A stretch of DNA of 64,000 nt from Rhizophagus clarus (GCA_015698045.1 BLAL01000229.1:271001-335000), one strand, 5' to 3'. Shown: positions 21,139-30,881, counted from the stretch's first letter. A program made the numbers and translations. The notes: generated by a model from the letters alone, not told the origin.

Positions 21139-22016
21139 CTACTCCGCATTATTATTTATAGTACCACTAAATTCTTTACTATCTACCCATCTCATAATTG
21201 ACATTACTATCCTAAACTTTGGATCTCCTTCGCCATAATAAAAATTTTTTACAGTTTCTTTCCCAATCTTTTCCCCAGTAAGTTGACGAATTTCACGTCT
21301 AACTGTTTCAAACGCATAATCTAAAGTTTCCCCTTCTTCCTTATTCGCAACAAAAACTCGCTTAAAACGGTTCCTATTTTCTTCAAGAGATGAATCAGAT
21401 AATCGACTAGAAGAACTTTCGCTACTAGAGGAATGGTTGGCCACACTCAGTTGATCAAAATCGAACTGAAGCCTTTGAGCAATTGCATAACGTTGGATCA
21501 TTTCATTTCGGAGAGCTTCAATGGAGGTCTTGATCGAAGTGAATTCAGATGAAATGTTGCCAAAATCATTACGGCAGGCTTCTTCGATATTATCAAGTCT
21601 TGTGGTCGCATTATTGACCATCGATAAAATTTTCTGCGCCTCAGAGACATATCCAGCATCACGTGTATTGATCTTTTTGATTTCTGCGGTAAGTCTATTA
21701 TTATTTTTGCCGAGCTCCGCAGTGAAAGTAGAATTAATTTCGGAAATACGTGCGGAAAGTTCGTTGGCGATTTTAGTATTGATTTCTGCGGTAAGTTTAC
21801 TGAAGATGTTTTCGATTTCTGGTGTATTTTTTTTGCATCAAGATCATTGACGATTCTAGCGACACGTGCAGAAAGTTCATCGGAAATTTTTTGTTTGAGA
21901 TTTGACCACATCGTAGCGATCCCTATAAATAACACTGAACCGATGAACAAAAAAACAGGGGTCAATGCAAAAAATCGCATGGGTCCTGAAGAGTCGAACA
22001 ATGTTAAACTGGACAT
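21139..22016 (-). CDS. Membrane-anchored coiled-coil protein, with a one-base frameshift
   Basis: From ATG 22016 the product begins with a hydrophobic segment (RFFALTPVFLFIGSVLFIGI), one membrane helix, followed by a coiled coil in which SARI/LTAEI-type heptads recur (about residues 35-160), a Ser-rich linker and a C-terminal domain (FVANKEEGETLDYAFETVRR). The frame breaks in a run of eight A's on the coding strand (21827-21834). A ninth would restore one 292-residue protein, because the second frame continues TPEIENIFSKLTAEINTKIA without loss. Either the gene has just been inactivated or the run length is a sequencing error. No enzyme motif; the family is unknown to me. Confidence 0.55.
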
Positions 22017-22841
22017 GATTAGGTAAATTGATGCGTAATAATTTTATTAAGAGATTTTATTGGTGGATTAAGTTTTCCCCCTTGTTCTATCGAACTGCGG
22101 GAGGAGATTAGACAGAATTTTTATTGACTTATTTAATATGCAATCTCTTGCGTAAATGCGCTGGGAAAAAGGTTTATTTTATACTGTATGCCTACTACAC
22201 GTGAAAAGAGAATTTAACCCTATTTAATAAATTTATGTTGCTTTATTATGTGTATTCGTCATAATTATATTTTTCTTTTTCACAATTATCTTTTTTTTCC
22301 ACCTAAAACAATTATAACGGTCTGGATTCCGTCTAATAATAACAAATGTCTATTCCTGAATTTAACAATAGTGCTCAATTGTTATAACAATAAAAGGAAT
22401 ATTTGTTCATTATGTCTCCAGATATGGGTTGTACATAAATGGATCTGCAAAGCAGGCCTACACACGTAATTACTAATTCCTATTCAAAAGCGGATTAATG
22501 TGCGATTAACCTATACACTTGAATGCGCCAACAGAAATAGGTTATCCGAGAATCTGTAAATCCTAATGGATCTACCGTAATGAGTGAGATAGAACATACC
22601 GGAACATTGGGGAAAGTTTATCACCATAGGAACACAAAAATATTGGATTTATTAATAGACTGATCCTCTGCCTTAGCGCCTTCGGCAAAAATGACGACTG
22701 CGGATGCTTCGGTGACGTATTACTGCGTATAGAATATACTGCGTATTCACATGAGCATTATTGGGAATTAAGAGACGTCACCCTCACGTGATTCGAAAAA
22801 AGAAATATACGAATTCACATAATTCAGTCCAAGCGAGTATC
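22017..22841. other. Intergenic region
   Basis: It contains the small hairpin word GCGCCTTCGGC near 22677. The 73-codon plus-strand frame at 22248 shows no protein-like features. No gene is supported. Confidence 0.4.
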
Positions 22842-24542
22842 TTAGGCACTCAGTGGAGAGATGGTAGGAGGTTTACTAAGTAAACGTACAGGATCATCAA
22901 AATTTGCCAATTCTTCCTCGATAGCTTCCGAGAGGATTTTATCAAAATCATCCTCTTCATCGACAGGCTTAGTTGGTGTTTTTTCCTCTAACTTCGCTAA
23001 TCGAACCATCTCTTCATGCTGGAGCCTTTCATGAAGTTCGTGATCATACTCATCATCGGTGTCAGAGTCATCGGATTTGAAATATACATCTGAATCAGAA
23101 TTATTGGCATCGGAGTCGGATTCATTGTCTGACTTAAAATAATCTGTATCATCTGATGTGTCTCTAAAATTATCACCCGAGTTAGAGTAATGAGCCGAAG
23201 TAGTAGCCACAGGCTCGGAGATTTCGTTCACAGAACTAGTGATTGTCTTCGATTTGACTTGTTCTATGATGTATTCGATTTGAGAATTAGTGAGTCTTGA
23301 AATACTATCAGCACTATAAGTGACCCGCTGAATCATATGTCCGCCTATACCTTTTATCTTTTGCAGAGTTACAGGATCATATTCATAACCAAATAGCTTA
23401 TTGATTTTTCTTGCTTTGCTTGTTATCTTCCGTAAATATCCATCGGAAATACCCATAAGGTATGGTTTCATTTCAGCGTAAATTTGTGATCTTGTAGTCT
23501 TATCCGTAAGTTTTTTATTTCCAGACCTAAGCTCCACAACCTTGTCTTCGAATTTTTCAGAATAGCACCACCACAATGAAATCTCTGATTGCTTCGCCAT
23601 GATCGATTTATTTCTTGCACCATTTGCTTGGCAGAATGAATTGGCAAGTCTCTTAATACTTATCGATCCGGGAACTATGGTTTTGGGGGGAGAAAATTTT
23701 ATATGTTCCAGAAGTCGGATGTCGGAAGACAACAGCTCTTCTAACAAACCTTGCACGAATTCAGTAACTATCTTCGAGGAAGGATCCCCAGTGGAGTAAG
23801 TCTGGCCATTTACGGCATCCATGGTTGATGCGCCCCCTTCGAGACCTAGTAATCTATCAGAAGAATCTTGTGACAAATTCGAATTTTCAGAAAAACAGTG
23901 AACCGTGTTCACGATTTTTGAATCACGTGATAATTCAGAATTTTCAGAAACGACTTTTATATCCTGAGAGACATCTACATTGACCGATTGCGGAGCGACC
24001 AGCTCTATTCCATGAGATGATTCTGAGTGAATACAATTGGTAATATTATTAATCTCTGGCTCGTCCGACTCCTCATCATTGCTAACAGTTTCTGATGCGT
24101 ATACAGTATCAGAGGTGACAGTTGATTCACGCTGGAGTTTCTTCTCCTTATTGTGTCGCCTAATATCTCCACCAATGCTTTTCTTATTTACGTCGACCAA
24201 GAAAGCCACCACCTCCTTATCCTCCTGTGATTTTTCATGATGTTCTGCACCTGAATTGGCCGAAGGCGCTAAAGTAAAGTTGTTGTTAGGAGTATTATCA
24301 TTTTGCAACTGTTTTTCTTCCAATTTCTCAATTCTAGCATCACGTCGGTTATTCTCTTCTATCATCTGCTTCAAAAGCTCCGCATTTCTGGCCTCAATCT
24401 CGACATTCCTGGCTTCAACCTCAGCAAGCTTCTTTCTAAGTTCAGGAATCTCGGCAAGTTTCTTTCTAAGTTCAGGAATCTCGGCATTCTCTGCCTCAAG
24501 TTCAATGATACGCTGTTTCAATACTTCAAGCTCGGACGACAT
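22842..24542 (-). CDS. 566-residue coiled-coil and acidic protein of an expanded family
   Basis: Residues 1-85 are a coiled coil containing an 11-residue direct repeat (AEIPELRKKLA twice) and a VEARNVEIEARNAEL stretch. Residues 85-260 are Ser/Asp-rich and probably disordered. Residues about 300-420 form a compact domain (SLWWCYSEKFEDKVVELRSG, TRSQIYAEMKPYLMGISD, RKITSKARKINKLFGYEYDP). The tail is strongly acidic (DSDANNSDSDVYFKSDDSDT). It is intronless. I remember many proteins with this layout from Rhizophagus but none with a known function. The next gene upstream, SAM/PD-(D/E)XK, is co-directional, 180 bp away. It could be a domesticated transposon protein. Confidence 0.75.
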   Translation of the reverse strand: MSSELEVLKQRIIELEAENAEIPELRKKLAEIPELRKKLAEVEARNVEIEARNAELLKQMIEENNRRDARIEKLEEKQLQNDNTPNNNFTLAPSANSGAEHHEKSQEDKEVVAFLVDVNKKSIGGDIRRHNKEKKLQRESTVTSDTVYASETVSNDEESDEPEINNITNCIHSESSHGIELVAPQSVNVDVSQDIKVVSENSELSRDSKIVNTVHCFSENSNLSQDSSDRLLGLEGGASTMDAVNGQTYSTGDPSSKIVTEFVQGLLEELLSSDIRLLEHIKFSPPKTIVPGSISIKRLANSFCQANGARNKSIMAKQSEISLWWCYSEKFEDKVVELRSGNKKLTDKTTRSQIYAEMKPYLMGISDGYLRKITSKARKINKLFGYEYDPVTLQKIKGIGGHMIQRVTYSADSISRLTNSQIEYIIEQVKSKTITSSVNEISEPVATTSAHYSNSGDNFRDTSDDTDYFKSDNESDSDANNSDSDVYFKSDDSDTDDEYDHELHERLQHEEMVRLAKLEEKTPTKPVDEEDDFDKILSEAIEEELANFDDPVRLLSKPPTISPLSA

Positions 24543-24722
24543 GATCTATATAAAACTAATACCTGTATATAAGCATTCAAAATAAAAAATATATCACATG
24601 TTTTTGGGCGATGGCCCGTCGCTGAAATTTGCCAAGAAAAATTTTTATTAATACATGCGAAAATAAATACAAATGTTCGGGACTTTGCCCGTGATACATG
24701 ACGTCTAGGCTAATATACATGA

Positions 24723-25772
24723 TTATTTTTTCGATCGATACCCCTCTATCCTAACCCTCTTCCTTTCAGGTTCTTCCTCAGCACATGCCCTATCTTTTAA
24801 CAAACCTACAATGATGCCCAAAACCTTCAACACTCCCTTACGCAAAGTGACATATTCCTCTGAATCCTTATCTAAGGCCTTCTTGTTAAATTCGATAGCG
24901 AATGGAAGTTCACTCGCCTGGGAAATTTCACCAGGACTATAAAGAAGAAAATGCCAATCCCTGGCAGAGGTTACAATACCATATAGATAGTCGAAATCGT
25001 CGTCCGCCCTTTTTCGTTTCCTCTTATTCGTTTCGTACGAATTCTCGAGCTGTTTGATATTCTGAGCAAAGCCTTCAAGCACGCTACGCTGAACCTTGTC
25101 CTCTGTGACGCAAATTAGATTTTCGGCTTCCTTGATTGCGTGATCGACCCGTCCACAGCTTTCATCACCAATTATTTCGTATTCAGGCCTCATGCTGAAT
25201 TCCTTACTCACTACGTCTCCTGCAATGTGAAGAGCTGAATGAAGTATGGTTGAAACATACTCATTACGCATAGACTCCAAACTATCCAGAACCAATGACC
25301 CGTAATTTTTCATCCTGAACAAAATATTCTCTATACAATGCTCGAAGTGCTTGTTGGAGTCTTGAACTTCGTGGGTTTGTGGCGAAAATAGTGGGATGGT
25401 TTCCGTACCATCGGAGCCGATACCATATTTCGCCAACACCTCCTTCAAACTGCGGTATGTCGAAAAGACTCTTAATTTCTTCTCTTTACATTCCTTGGCA
25501 AAGTCCGCAAGTCTTTTCGCAGGACCACCTGGCATTCCATAACTAAGAAATTCCTCTTTTGTAGTCTTGAGGAAGTCACGACCCATTATTTTTTGCTTGC
25601 GAAATATCTCCAAGTCATCGTCGTCAAGACCTAAGTCCTCTTCCTTCCGTAAATATTCGATAAGAGGTTCTGTCTTGTATTTTTTAATTTCGTCCGCCAA
25701 AGAGACCGTCTCATTTCCAGCAACAGTAGTGGAGGTGGAAGCTGGAGTATAAGGTGTACTAGTTTCAGACAT
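24723..25772 (-). CDS. SAM-domain plus PD-(D/E)XK nuclease-fold protein, effector-like
   Basis: The protein has 349 residues. About 24-98 is a SAM-like helical domain (LADEIKKYKTEPLIEYLRKE, GRDFLKTTKEEFLSYGMPGG). About 140-300 has the layout of a restriction-endonuclease fold: helix E171-YVSTILHSAL, strand with GRVD (D210), then CVTEDK (E224, K226), then FAQNIKQLENSY. D...ExK are the metal-binding residues of PD-(D/E)XK nucleases. Basic clusters (KRKRKR about 250-255 and ERKRVRIEG near the end) look like nuclear signals. This combination resembles Crinkler-type (CR) effectors described in oomycetes and fungi, whose C-terminal nuclease domains act in nuclei. That is family-level inference; no secretion signal is visible. 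It is intronless, with TATAAAA about 15 bases before the ATG. The active-site residues look intact. Confidence 0.7.
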   Translation of the reverse strand: MSETSTPYTPASTSTTVAGNETVSLADEIKKYKTEPLIEYLRKEEDLGLDDDDLEIFRKQKIMGRDFLKTTKEEFLSYGMPGGPAKRLADFAKECKEKKLRVFSTYRSLKEVLAKYGIGSDGTETIPLFSPQTHEVQDSNKHFEHCIENILFRMKNYGSLVLDSLESMRNEYVSTILHSALHIAGDVVSKEFSMRPEYEIIGDESCGRVDHAIKEAENLICVTEDKVQRSVLEGFAQNIKQLENSYETNKRKRKRADDDFDYLYGIVTSARDWHFLLYSPGEISQASELPFAIEFNKKALDKDSEEYVTLRKGVLKVLGIIVGLLKDRACAEEEPERKRVRIEGYRSKK

Positions 25773-26849
25773 AGTGTTACGTTTTTATAGTGGAAATAGG
25801 CTCGGATAAAAAATAGTGTTACGTTCCGGAGTAAGATAAAAATTTATTTCTGTTCGGGAAAGAGAATACTGGGCATTAATAAGCATAGCGGACATCCCTA
25901 TTTTATCACAATTTTGCCGATCATTTGTCGATCATTTATTAATCATTTATTCAATTTTATCACGTCGCTATAATTAAATTAATTAGTTTTAATTGAACAA
26001 TTATATATACTCAAAACTTATAAGCAGTTTAATAATAGTTTAAATTTACCACAATTATATTAAATTTTATTAGAATTGTATGTTAAATAATTTATTTTTC
26101 AAAAATAAAGAATTTTCTTACAATTTTTAGACTATTTATAAAAAAAAATTGAAAGCAATTAGTATTTGTTATCAAATTAATACAAATGCCCGAACATTAA
26201 TGTTTTCAAATCCAGAAATTGACTAAAACCCGAAAATTGGCTGAATTTTAATAATTAGTAATAATTTGATAATTTTGCGACAACCAGTGATCAGAATTTG
26301 ATGTTTTATAGCTTGTTGGATTCGTCTTATCAAGACAAACGTTTTGGTAGTAATTTCATAAATATTTGTGAAAAATTGATTGAGAAATGACGTTTTGAAA
26401 GTTTATATTTATTATACAGATTATAATAATATAATTGCAAATGCAATTTTAGCCATAACTTCTTGGTTACCTAAAATTACATTTGGTTACTTCGGCCATT
26501 AACTTTAAGAAGTTAAATTATAGCCCATAAAAGTTTCAAGCTTCGCCCGAACTTCTGTGGCTTCGCCCGAAGCTTTAAAGTCCGATATCACCAAATTTAC
26601 TATATGATCGGCAATGATCGGCAAGGTGATATAAGAATGACCGCTATGCTGCATTAATATAGGTTTTTATGTAGCACAGGCATTGCATCATTACACGTGA
26701 TCCATTTCTCATGTACAGTACAATATTAATACTTTAAATATGAAATAAAACGTTGCCGGAACACGGCCTACAATACATAAAAATTGGCCGTTAAGGCGCT
26801 TCGCACGACTATATCGCTACATGATAATGAAATATAGATAAAAAAAAAT
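25773..26849. other. Intergenic, no gene seen
   Basis: AT-rich sequence with a GC-richer block (about 26540-26640) that contains CTTCGCCCGAA twice, once inside the hairpin GGCTTCGCCCGAAGC. The word TTAAGGCGCTTC near 26793 recurs near 28137. Confidence 0.4.
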
Positions 26850-27119
26850 CTAACTACTGGGGATATATGAGGATGAAATGTGATCGATATTAAAATACTT
26901 AGAAATCCTATCATCTAGTTCCAACACTTTCTCCGGCCCTCTTGGATCTTCCACACGAAGCTTAATGTTATTAGGAACCTCGATATTTCGTCTTGCCATT
27001 TCTTCTCTGATAGTGGGTATGGCATTTCTGACCAATGTTTGCCAGGCTATTTTGATTGTGAAGATGTCATCATCCGATTTATTATGGACTTTAAACCTGA
27101 AGTCAATAATATTGGCCAT
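26850..27119 (-). CDS. Small protein, possibly ubiquitin-like fold
   Basis: An intact 89-codon frame from ATG 27119 begins MANIIDFRFKVHNKSDDDIF. Alternating hydrophobic strands, a central helix (VRNAIPTIREEMARRNI) and a following strand (IKLRVEDP...VLELDD) give the order of a beta-grasp domain. Short ubiquitin-like domains also head CR-type effectors, and a nuclease-like effector gene lies 1.1 kb away on the same strand. No Gly-Gly end is present (it ends YIPSS), so conjugation is unlikely. The fold assignment is inference from the pattern. It could also be an unrelated small alpha-beta protein. Confidence 0.45.
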   Translation of the reverse strand: MANIIDFRFKVHNKSDDDIFTIKIAWQTLVRNAIPTIREEMARRNIEVPNNIKLRVEDPRGPEKVLELDDRISKYFNIDHISSSYIPSS

Positions 27120-27137
27120 TTTTTTCGATTCCTAATG

Positions 27138-27539
27138 TCAAGGCTCATAGTGAGAATTTTCTTTTGGATTGGCGCTCGTTCCCATACATACATAACTTCT
27201 GACATATACATACCTTAAAAAATTTTCGCAGGAAAGTTGGCTGAACTTCCACATACTCCTACATGCTTTATATCTTGCCAGGGGAAAGAAAAAGTTAAGG
27301 AGGTATGAGGCGTAATTAGTATTGTCGTCTGATGCCAAGAGTCCCTTGAAAGCACATGCAAATGGAATTTTCAAACCTTTTCACATGTAGATCTACCGGA
27401 GAGATGCTAAGGTAGTTAGTTCTTGTAGATCTCGAAATTGCGAGTCCCTCAGCCCTTCATAACATATGCTTTTGACGTTAATATTTACTTTTAGAGTTGG
27501 TCCTGTGTTGCTTCTAGACATTCTTTCACGTTTTCTCAT
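27138..27539 (-). other. Possible small gene or relic before the ubiquitin-like gene
   Basis: On the minus strand an ATG at 27539 opens 46 codons (MRKRERMSRSNTGPTLKVNI, then DSQFRDLQELTTLASLR). A second frame from 27374 starts MKIPFACAFKGLLASDDNTN and has protein-like composition up to a gtatgt donor near 27210. They could be exons of one gene or parts of a decayed one. I do not recognise either. Confidence 0.25.
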
Positions 27540-27650
27540 GAAAAAAATAAAGGTTAATATGTTTTTCGAATATATATGCGAAAATTAATATGTCGCACAA
27601 ACTGACCGTGTGATCCGCATATTTTTGTCGTACAGGAGTGACCCAGCAAA

Positions 27651-27680
27651 TTCTTCCGAGCTGGTGATCACCGCTCCGGA
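27651..27680. repeat. 30-bp motif at a gene 3' end, copy 1
   Basis: TTCTTCCGAGCTggtGATCA followed by CcGCTCCGGA. The stop codon of the F-box gene lies inside it. It is nearly identical to 28811-28840, and a looser variant lies at about 28090-28126. Confidence 0.7.
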
Positions 27681-28042
27681 CTAAGCCTTTCCACTATCTC
27701 ATCTAACGCAAGCTCTTCTAAACCATCCAAACGAACTTTAAACGCATTCTCAGTTGATAATCCTTTTAATAATGCACATTTAAGGAATTCTTCACTATGG
27801 CCGAAACTCTTGTTACACTCCTCCAGCTTCGAATAAAAATCCTTGACTGTATTTTCACCTTGAACCAATGACATAGTACTAAAATCGAAAAGAGTCTTTC
27901 TTTTGAACCATTCAAGATCTATCTCCTTTGCCCATGTATCATTTATACTGCGAAAATTTTTTAGATCCTGGTTTGAAAGATTCTTTACAATAAATGGTAT
28001 TAATTCTGGCGGAAGTCGTTCTAGCAAAGTAACTATATGCAT
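27668..28042 (-). CDS. F-box protein fused to a Gag-like helical segment
   Basis: The product has 124 residues. The first half is an F-box (LPPELIPFIVKNLSNQDLKN with WFKRKTLFD at its end), which binds Skp1 in SCF ubiquitin ligases. The second half (ENTVKDFYSKLEECNKSFGH, LLKGLSTENAFKVRL, LDEIVERL) has the spacing of a retrotransposon Gag helical domain: VxDFxxKLEE, then FxxGL. It is intronless. AAAGATATTC-TAACCATATAAA lies just before the ATG, as in three neighbouring genes. Its last codons, Pro-Glu-Arg-stop, are encoded inside the repeated 30-bp motif. It may be a substrate adaptor with an unusual recognition module, or a chimera of gene pieces. F-box call: good; Gag likeness: inference. Confidence 0.6.
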   Translation of the reverse strand: MHIVTLLERLPPELIPFIVKNLSNQDLKNFRSINDTWAKEIDLEWFKRKTLFDFSTMSLVQGENTVKDFYSKLEECNKSFGHSEEFLKCALLKGLSTENAFKVRLDGLEELALDEIVERLSPER

Positions 28043-28179
28043 TTTTTATATGGTTAGAATATCTTTTGATCGAAAAAATCTTTGGGAAGATGATCACCAC
28101 TCCGGGTTGATGATCAGTATTTCGGACTCGGCCCTTAAGGCGCTTCTCGCATTAAATATATTATTTTATTATAGTAATC

Positions 28180-28803
28180 ATGGCGATCATTAGTACCAAA
28201 ACACTTGCCCAGTTTTATGGAGTGCTTTTATATAAGAAGAAGGATATAATAGCTATTCAGGAGAAACTCGGTATTGGCGGCAATGTAAATCAACTAGCAG
28301 TGCATCCAGATTCCGAGCTTATGGGGAAAACACTTGCTGATTCGTACGAATTGTTGTTAGAATTGGTAGGGGATTTAATAGCGATACAGGAGAATCTCAA
28401 CATTGATGGTAATCCTGTTCTAGAAGTGGAATATCAAAGCAATGAAGCTTCTACAGATATTTCATTTGGCGAAATATTTAATTTGCTTATGTATTTGGAA
28501 GAGGATATAATAGCAATTCAGGACGAACTCGATATTATTGGTTATTCTAATCAAGAAAGGGCGGAAGAAGTCGATAAGAATGTAAGAGCACAACTCCGAA
28601 AGCTTGAGGAATTTCACGGTCCTTTAGAAGATGATCCAGGCGGGATATTACCGAAATATGGTGAAATGGGGGTAAAGAAAATTCTGTTCACTGGAGATGG
28701 ACTTCCTCTATTTCCAAATTTTACTCCCAAACAATTGCATGAAATTTTCGTAAAAAATTCGGCTAGCACAGACCAATGTCCATGTCTAGTATATGTTAGT
28801 TAA
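28180..28803 (+). CDS. Protein with three internal DIIAIQE-L repeats, unknown family
   Basis: The product has 207 residues in an intact frame from ATG 28180. Three copies of a roughly 45-50-residue unit are visible, each with a helix ending in an acidic or basic pair followed by the core DIIAIQEKLGIGGN, DLIAIQENLNIDGN or DIIAIQDELDIIGY. The last 70 residues form another part (LRKLEEFHGPLEDDP, LPKYGEMGVKKILF, LFPNFTPKQLHEIFV). I know no domain with this motif. It is the only plus-strand gene in the middle of a minus-strand block and lies divergent to the F-box gene (137 bp between the starts). It may be a small alpha-helical repeat scaffold. Confidence 0.6.
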   Translation: MAIISTKTLAQFYGVLLYKKKDIIAIQEKLGIGGNVNQLAVHPDSELMGKTLADSYELLLELVGDLIAIQENLNIDGNPVLEVEYQSNEASTDISFGEIFNLLMYLEEDIIAIQDELDIIGYSNQERAEEVDKNVRAQLRKLEEFHGPLEDDPGGILPKYGEMGVKKILFTGDGLPLFPNFTPKQLHEIFVKNSASTDQCPCLVYVS

Positions 28804-28810
28804 TCTATAT

Positions 28811-28840
28811 TTCTTCCGAGCTAAAGATCACTGCTCCGGA
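28811..28840. repeat. 30-bp motif at a gene 3' end, copy 2
   Basis: TTCTTCCGAGCTaaaGATCA followed by CtGCTCCGGA. It contains the stop codon of the F-box/LRR gene at the same position as copy 1 contains that of the other F-box gene. Confidence 0.7.
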
Positions 28841-29764
28841 TTAGTTAGATCGGTAGAGTTCCACCATTCTGCTTGATTGTCGAGTAATCTATCGCCAGCT
28901 ATTGATATCAAGTCGTAAATAATATCTTGAGTCGGTATTTGTCTGTATGCCTGGTGAAACCGAGTTCTAATATTAGCAACTTGAGGCCATCTTGTTATTT
29001 GTTCTACCACTTGTTCTATCTCAGCTCGAAAATCCATCGGATTCCGGTAATTCTCAACATGGATATTTGGATTTAGCTTATTTACGGCTCCTTTGCTAAT
29101 TTTATAACACCCCTTCAGATCAAGATATTTTAAATTGGGACATGATCTAGCAATTTCTTCAATAGTTATATCGGTAATTTGACAAAAACTAAGGTCGAGT
29201 TGCTGAAGCCTTGGGCAAGAACGAATGACATTGCAAATTGATGTTTCAGAAAACTCTGTACGATTAGAGATATTTAGATATTCTAGTTTTTGGCATGAAT
29301 TTGCGATTGCATATAGGCCATCATTTTTAAATCCTCCTGAAGCAGATATATTGAGATACTTCAAATTTGGATATGACTCTGCTATTAACTTTAGAACTTT
29401 ACCAATAGATACGGATTTCATACTTTCTTCAAAATCTAAATGAAATTATATTTTGGAAAGTATGCACAATGCCTTTGATTTTTTTATTAGAAAGTCGGTA
29501 GTGTAATATTTTAAGATGAGTTAATTTCGAGCTATAAACTGGTTTTCTTCCTCCTCTGGGTACTATTTTTAAAAATCTTTCCAATCGAATTTTATCCTCT
29601 TCTTTGCCCCCCTTTAGCTCGATGCGCCTCCATAGAATGGGACCACCACATCTGTACCACAATCGGGAAACAAATAGAGCGGGGTAGAGAGATTTATCTA
29701 TCAATAAAAAATGTAAAATCTGTTCTAATAGTTCTGGTAAATAAAAGACGGTTGAATACGTCAT
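28828..29764 (-). CDS. F-box/LRR protein, with a one-base frameshift
   Basis: The N-terminal F-box (FYLPELLEQILHFLLIDKSL, LWYRCGGPILWRRIEL) leads to leucine-rich repeats of the cysteine-containing type: YPNLKYLNISASGGFKNDGL, CQKLEYLNIS, CPRLQQLDLSFCQITD, CPNLKYLDLKGCYKIS. Such proteins select substrates for SCF ubiquitin ligases. The frame breaks near 29443-29445. With one T fewer in the TTT run of the coding strand the two frames join (NIIH then LDFEES) into 311 residues. Intronless; the ATG at 29764 follows AAAGATACAA-CATATAAA. F-box/LRR genes are greatly expanded in these fungi (from memory). It ends the compact co-directional series, 50 bp after its upstream neighbour. Confidence 0.65.
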
Positions 29765-29813
29765 AAATATTCTATTTTATATGTTGTATCTTTAAACAAA
29801 AAATAAAAATAAA

Positions 29814-30368
29814 TTAGCCTAACAGTATCTGCAATCTCAGATTAGATGGAACATCCAATTTAACTAAAATTTCAGATAACCTTTGAAAAGGATCCGAATG
29901 TTCCTCAGGGGCTAACTGGATCTTTGCCTCTTGATTAAGGCTTCTGAAAAAAACTTTTTTCATTACTTCTCTACGCAAGTCCGGACCTGATAATGAAGTA
30001 TGTGCCTTATATTCCTTATATTCCTCAAAAAATTCATTCAGTAATTGGTTTTCTTGAACTGGTACTGGGTTATCTTTACCCTTTTCAGGTTCCAATGTCG
30101 GTGAAGTTGGAGGGGGCGTTTGATCTGACCAATTAAGTGTATCTCCTGCTTCAAGGGGATTATCTATTGTTAGCATAGCAGAGCAAGATTTTTTGTTATA
30201 TGCATTTTTCTCCTGATCTTTTCTCCGGGTTAGGTGCTTCTGAATCCTTTGATGCTTAATCATCTTTACTATTTCATCAATATCAGAATCAGATGAACTG
30301 AACTCAGATGAATTAGACTTAGACGGGATATTGGTTAAGTCTGTTAGATGCTTTTGATCACTTTCCAT
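29814..30368 (-). CDS. Disordered-head protein with a Gag-like helical end
   Basis: The product has 184 residues. Residues 1-105 are Ser/Asp/Pro-rich, with a basic stretch (HQRIQKHLTRRKDQEK). Residues about 107-184 are helical (LLNEFFEEYKEYKAHTSLSG, LRREVMKKVFFRSLNQEAKI). No family is recognised. It is intronless, with AAAGATATTA...CATATAAA before the ATG. It lies 70 bp after the preceding gene and 50 bp before the F-box/LRR gene. In this context it may be a structural or DNA-binding accessory protein of the primase-helicase element. Confidence 0.55.
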   Translation of the reverse strand: MESDQKHLTDLTNIPSKSNSSEFSSSDSDIDEIVKMIKHQRIQKHLTRRKDQEKNAYNKKSCSAMLTIDNPLEAGDTLNWSDQTPPPTSPTLEPEKGKDNPVPVQENQLLNEFFEEYKEYKAHTSLSGPDLRREVMKKVFFRSLNQEAKIQLAPEEHSDPFQRLSEILVKLDVPSNLRLQILLG

Positions 30369-30437
30369 TTTGATTATTTATATGCTAAACTTAATATCTT
30401 TGACCAAAAATATGCAAAGTACCTGCCTCGGCCCATT

Positions 30438-30881
30438 TCAAACTACCAACCGCTTAACCTTCTTTGGTCGCGCCCTTCTTCGTTGCTTATGAGGGACAGC
30501 CTTTTTTTCTCTTACCTCAATTATCTCAACTGAGTCAGAATCTTCGGAAGACTCAGACGAATAGGCGGAACCCTTACTTTTTTCATTAATCAGTATGGGA
30601 ACTATTTTATATATTAAGTCGACCACAGTTTCCCTATCCACACTTTCATCCAGATCCCTCAATTCGACTTTAAAGGAATGGACATCTCTTTCCAGTTTTC
30701 TTACCCTCTTTTCCAAAGTATTATATTGAGGATGATAATCTTCCAATTGTTTCTTTAATTCCTCCCCTATACTGAAAACTCTATTACGCATTTCTGCATT
30801 TAACTGGGCTATTTTTTCTGTACTTGGGGTAACTCCCTGCTTGCTAGATATATCTGATGAATGATTTTGATCAGCTACCAT
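30438..30881 (-). CDS. Coiled-coil protein with a basic C-terminus
   Basis: The product has 147 residues. A coiled coil covers about 20-90 (NTLEKRVRKLERDVHSFKVE, RDLDESVDRETVVDLIYKIV). An acidic Ser/Glu patch follows, and it ends in a strongly basic tail (HKQRRRARPKKVKRL) that could bind nucleic acid. Start ATG 30881 is preceded by AAGATATATCATATATAAA. It lies 82 bp after the tyrosine recombinase gene on the same strand. No homologous family is recognised; the role is inferred only from position. Confidence 0.55.
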   Translation of the reverse strand: MVADQNHSSDISSKQGVTPSTEKIAQLNAEMRNRVFSIGEELKKQLEDYHPQYNTLEKRVRKLERDVHSFKVELRDLDESVDRETVVDLIYKIVPILINEKSKGSAYSSESSEDSDSVEIIEVREKKAVPHKQRRRARPKKVKRLVV

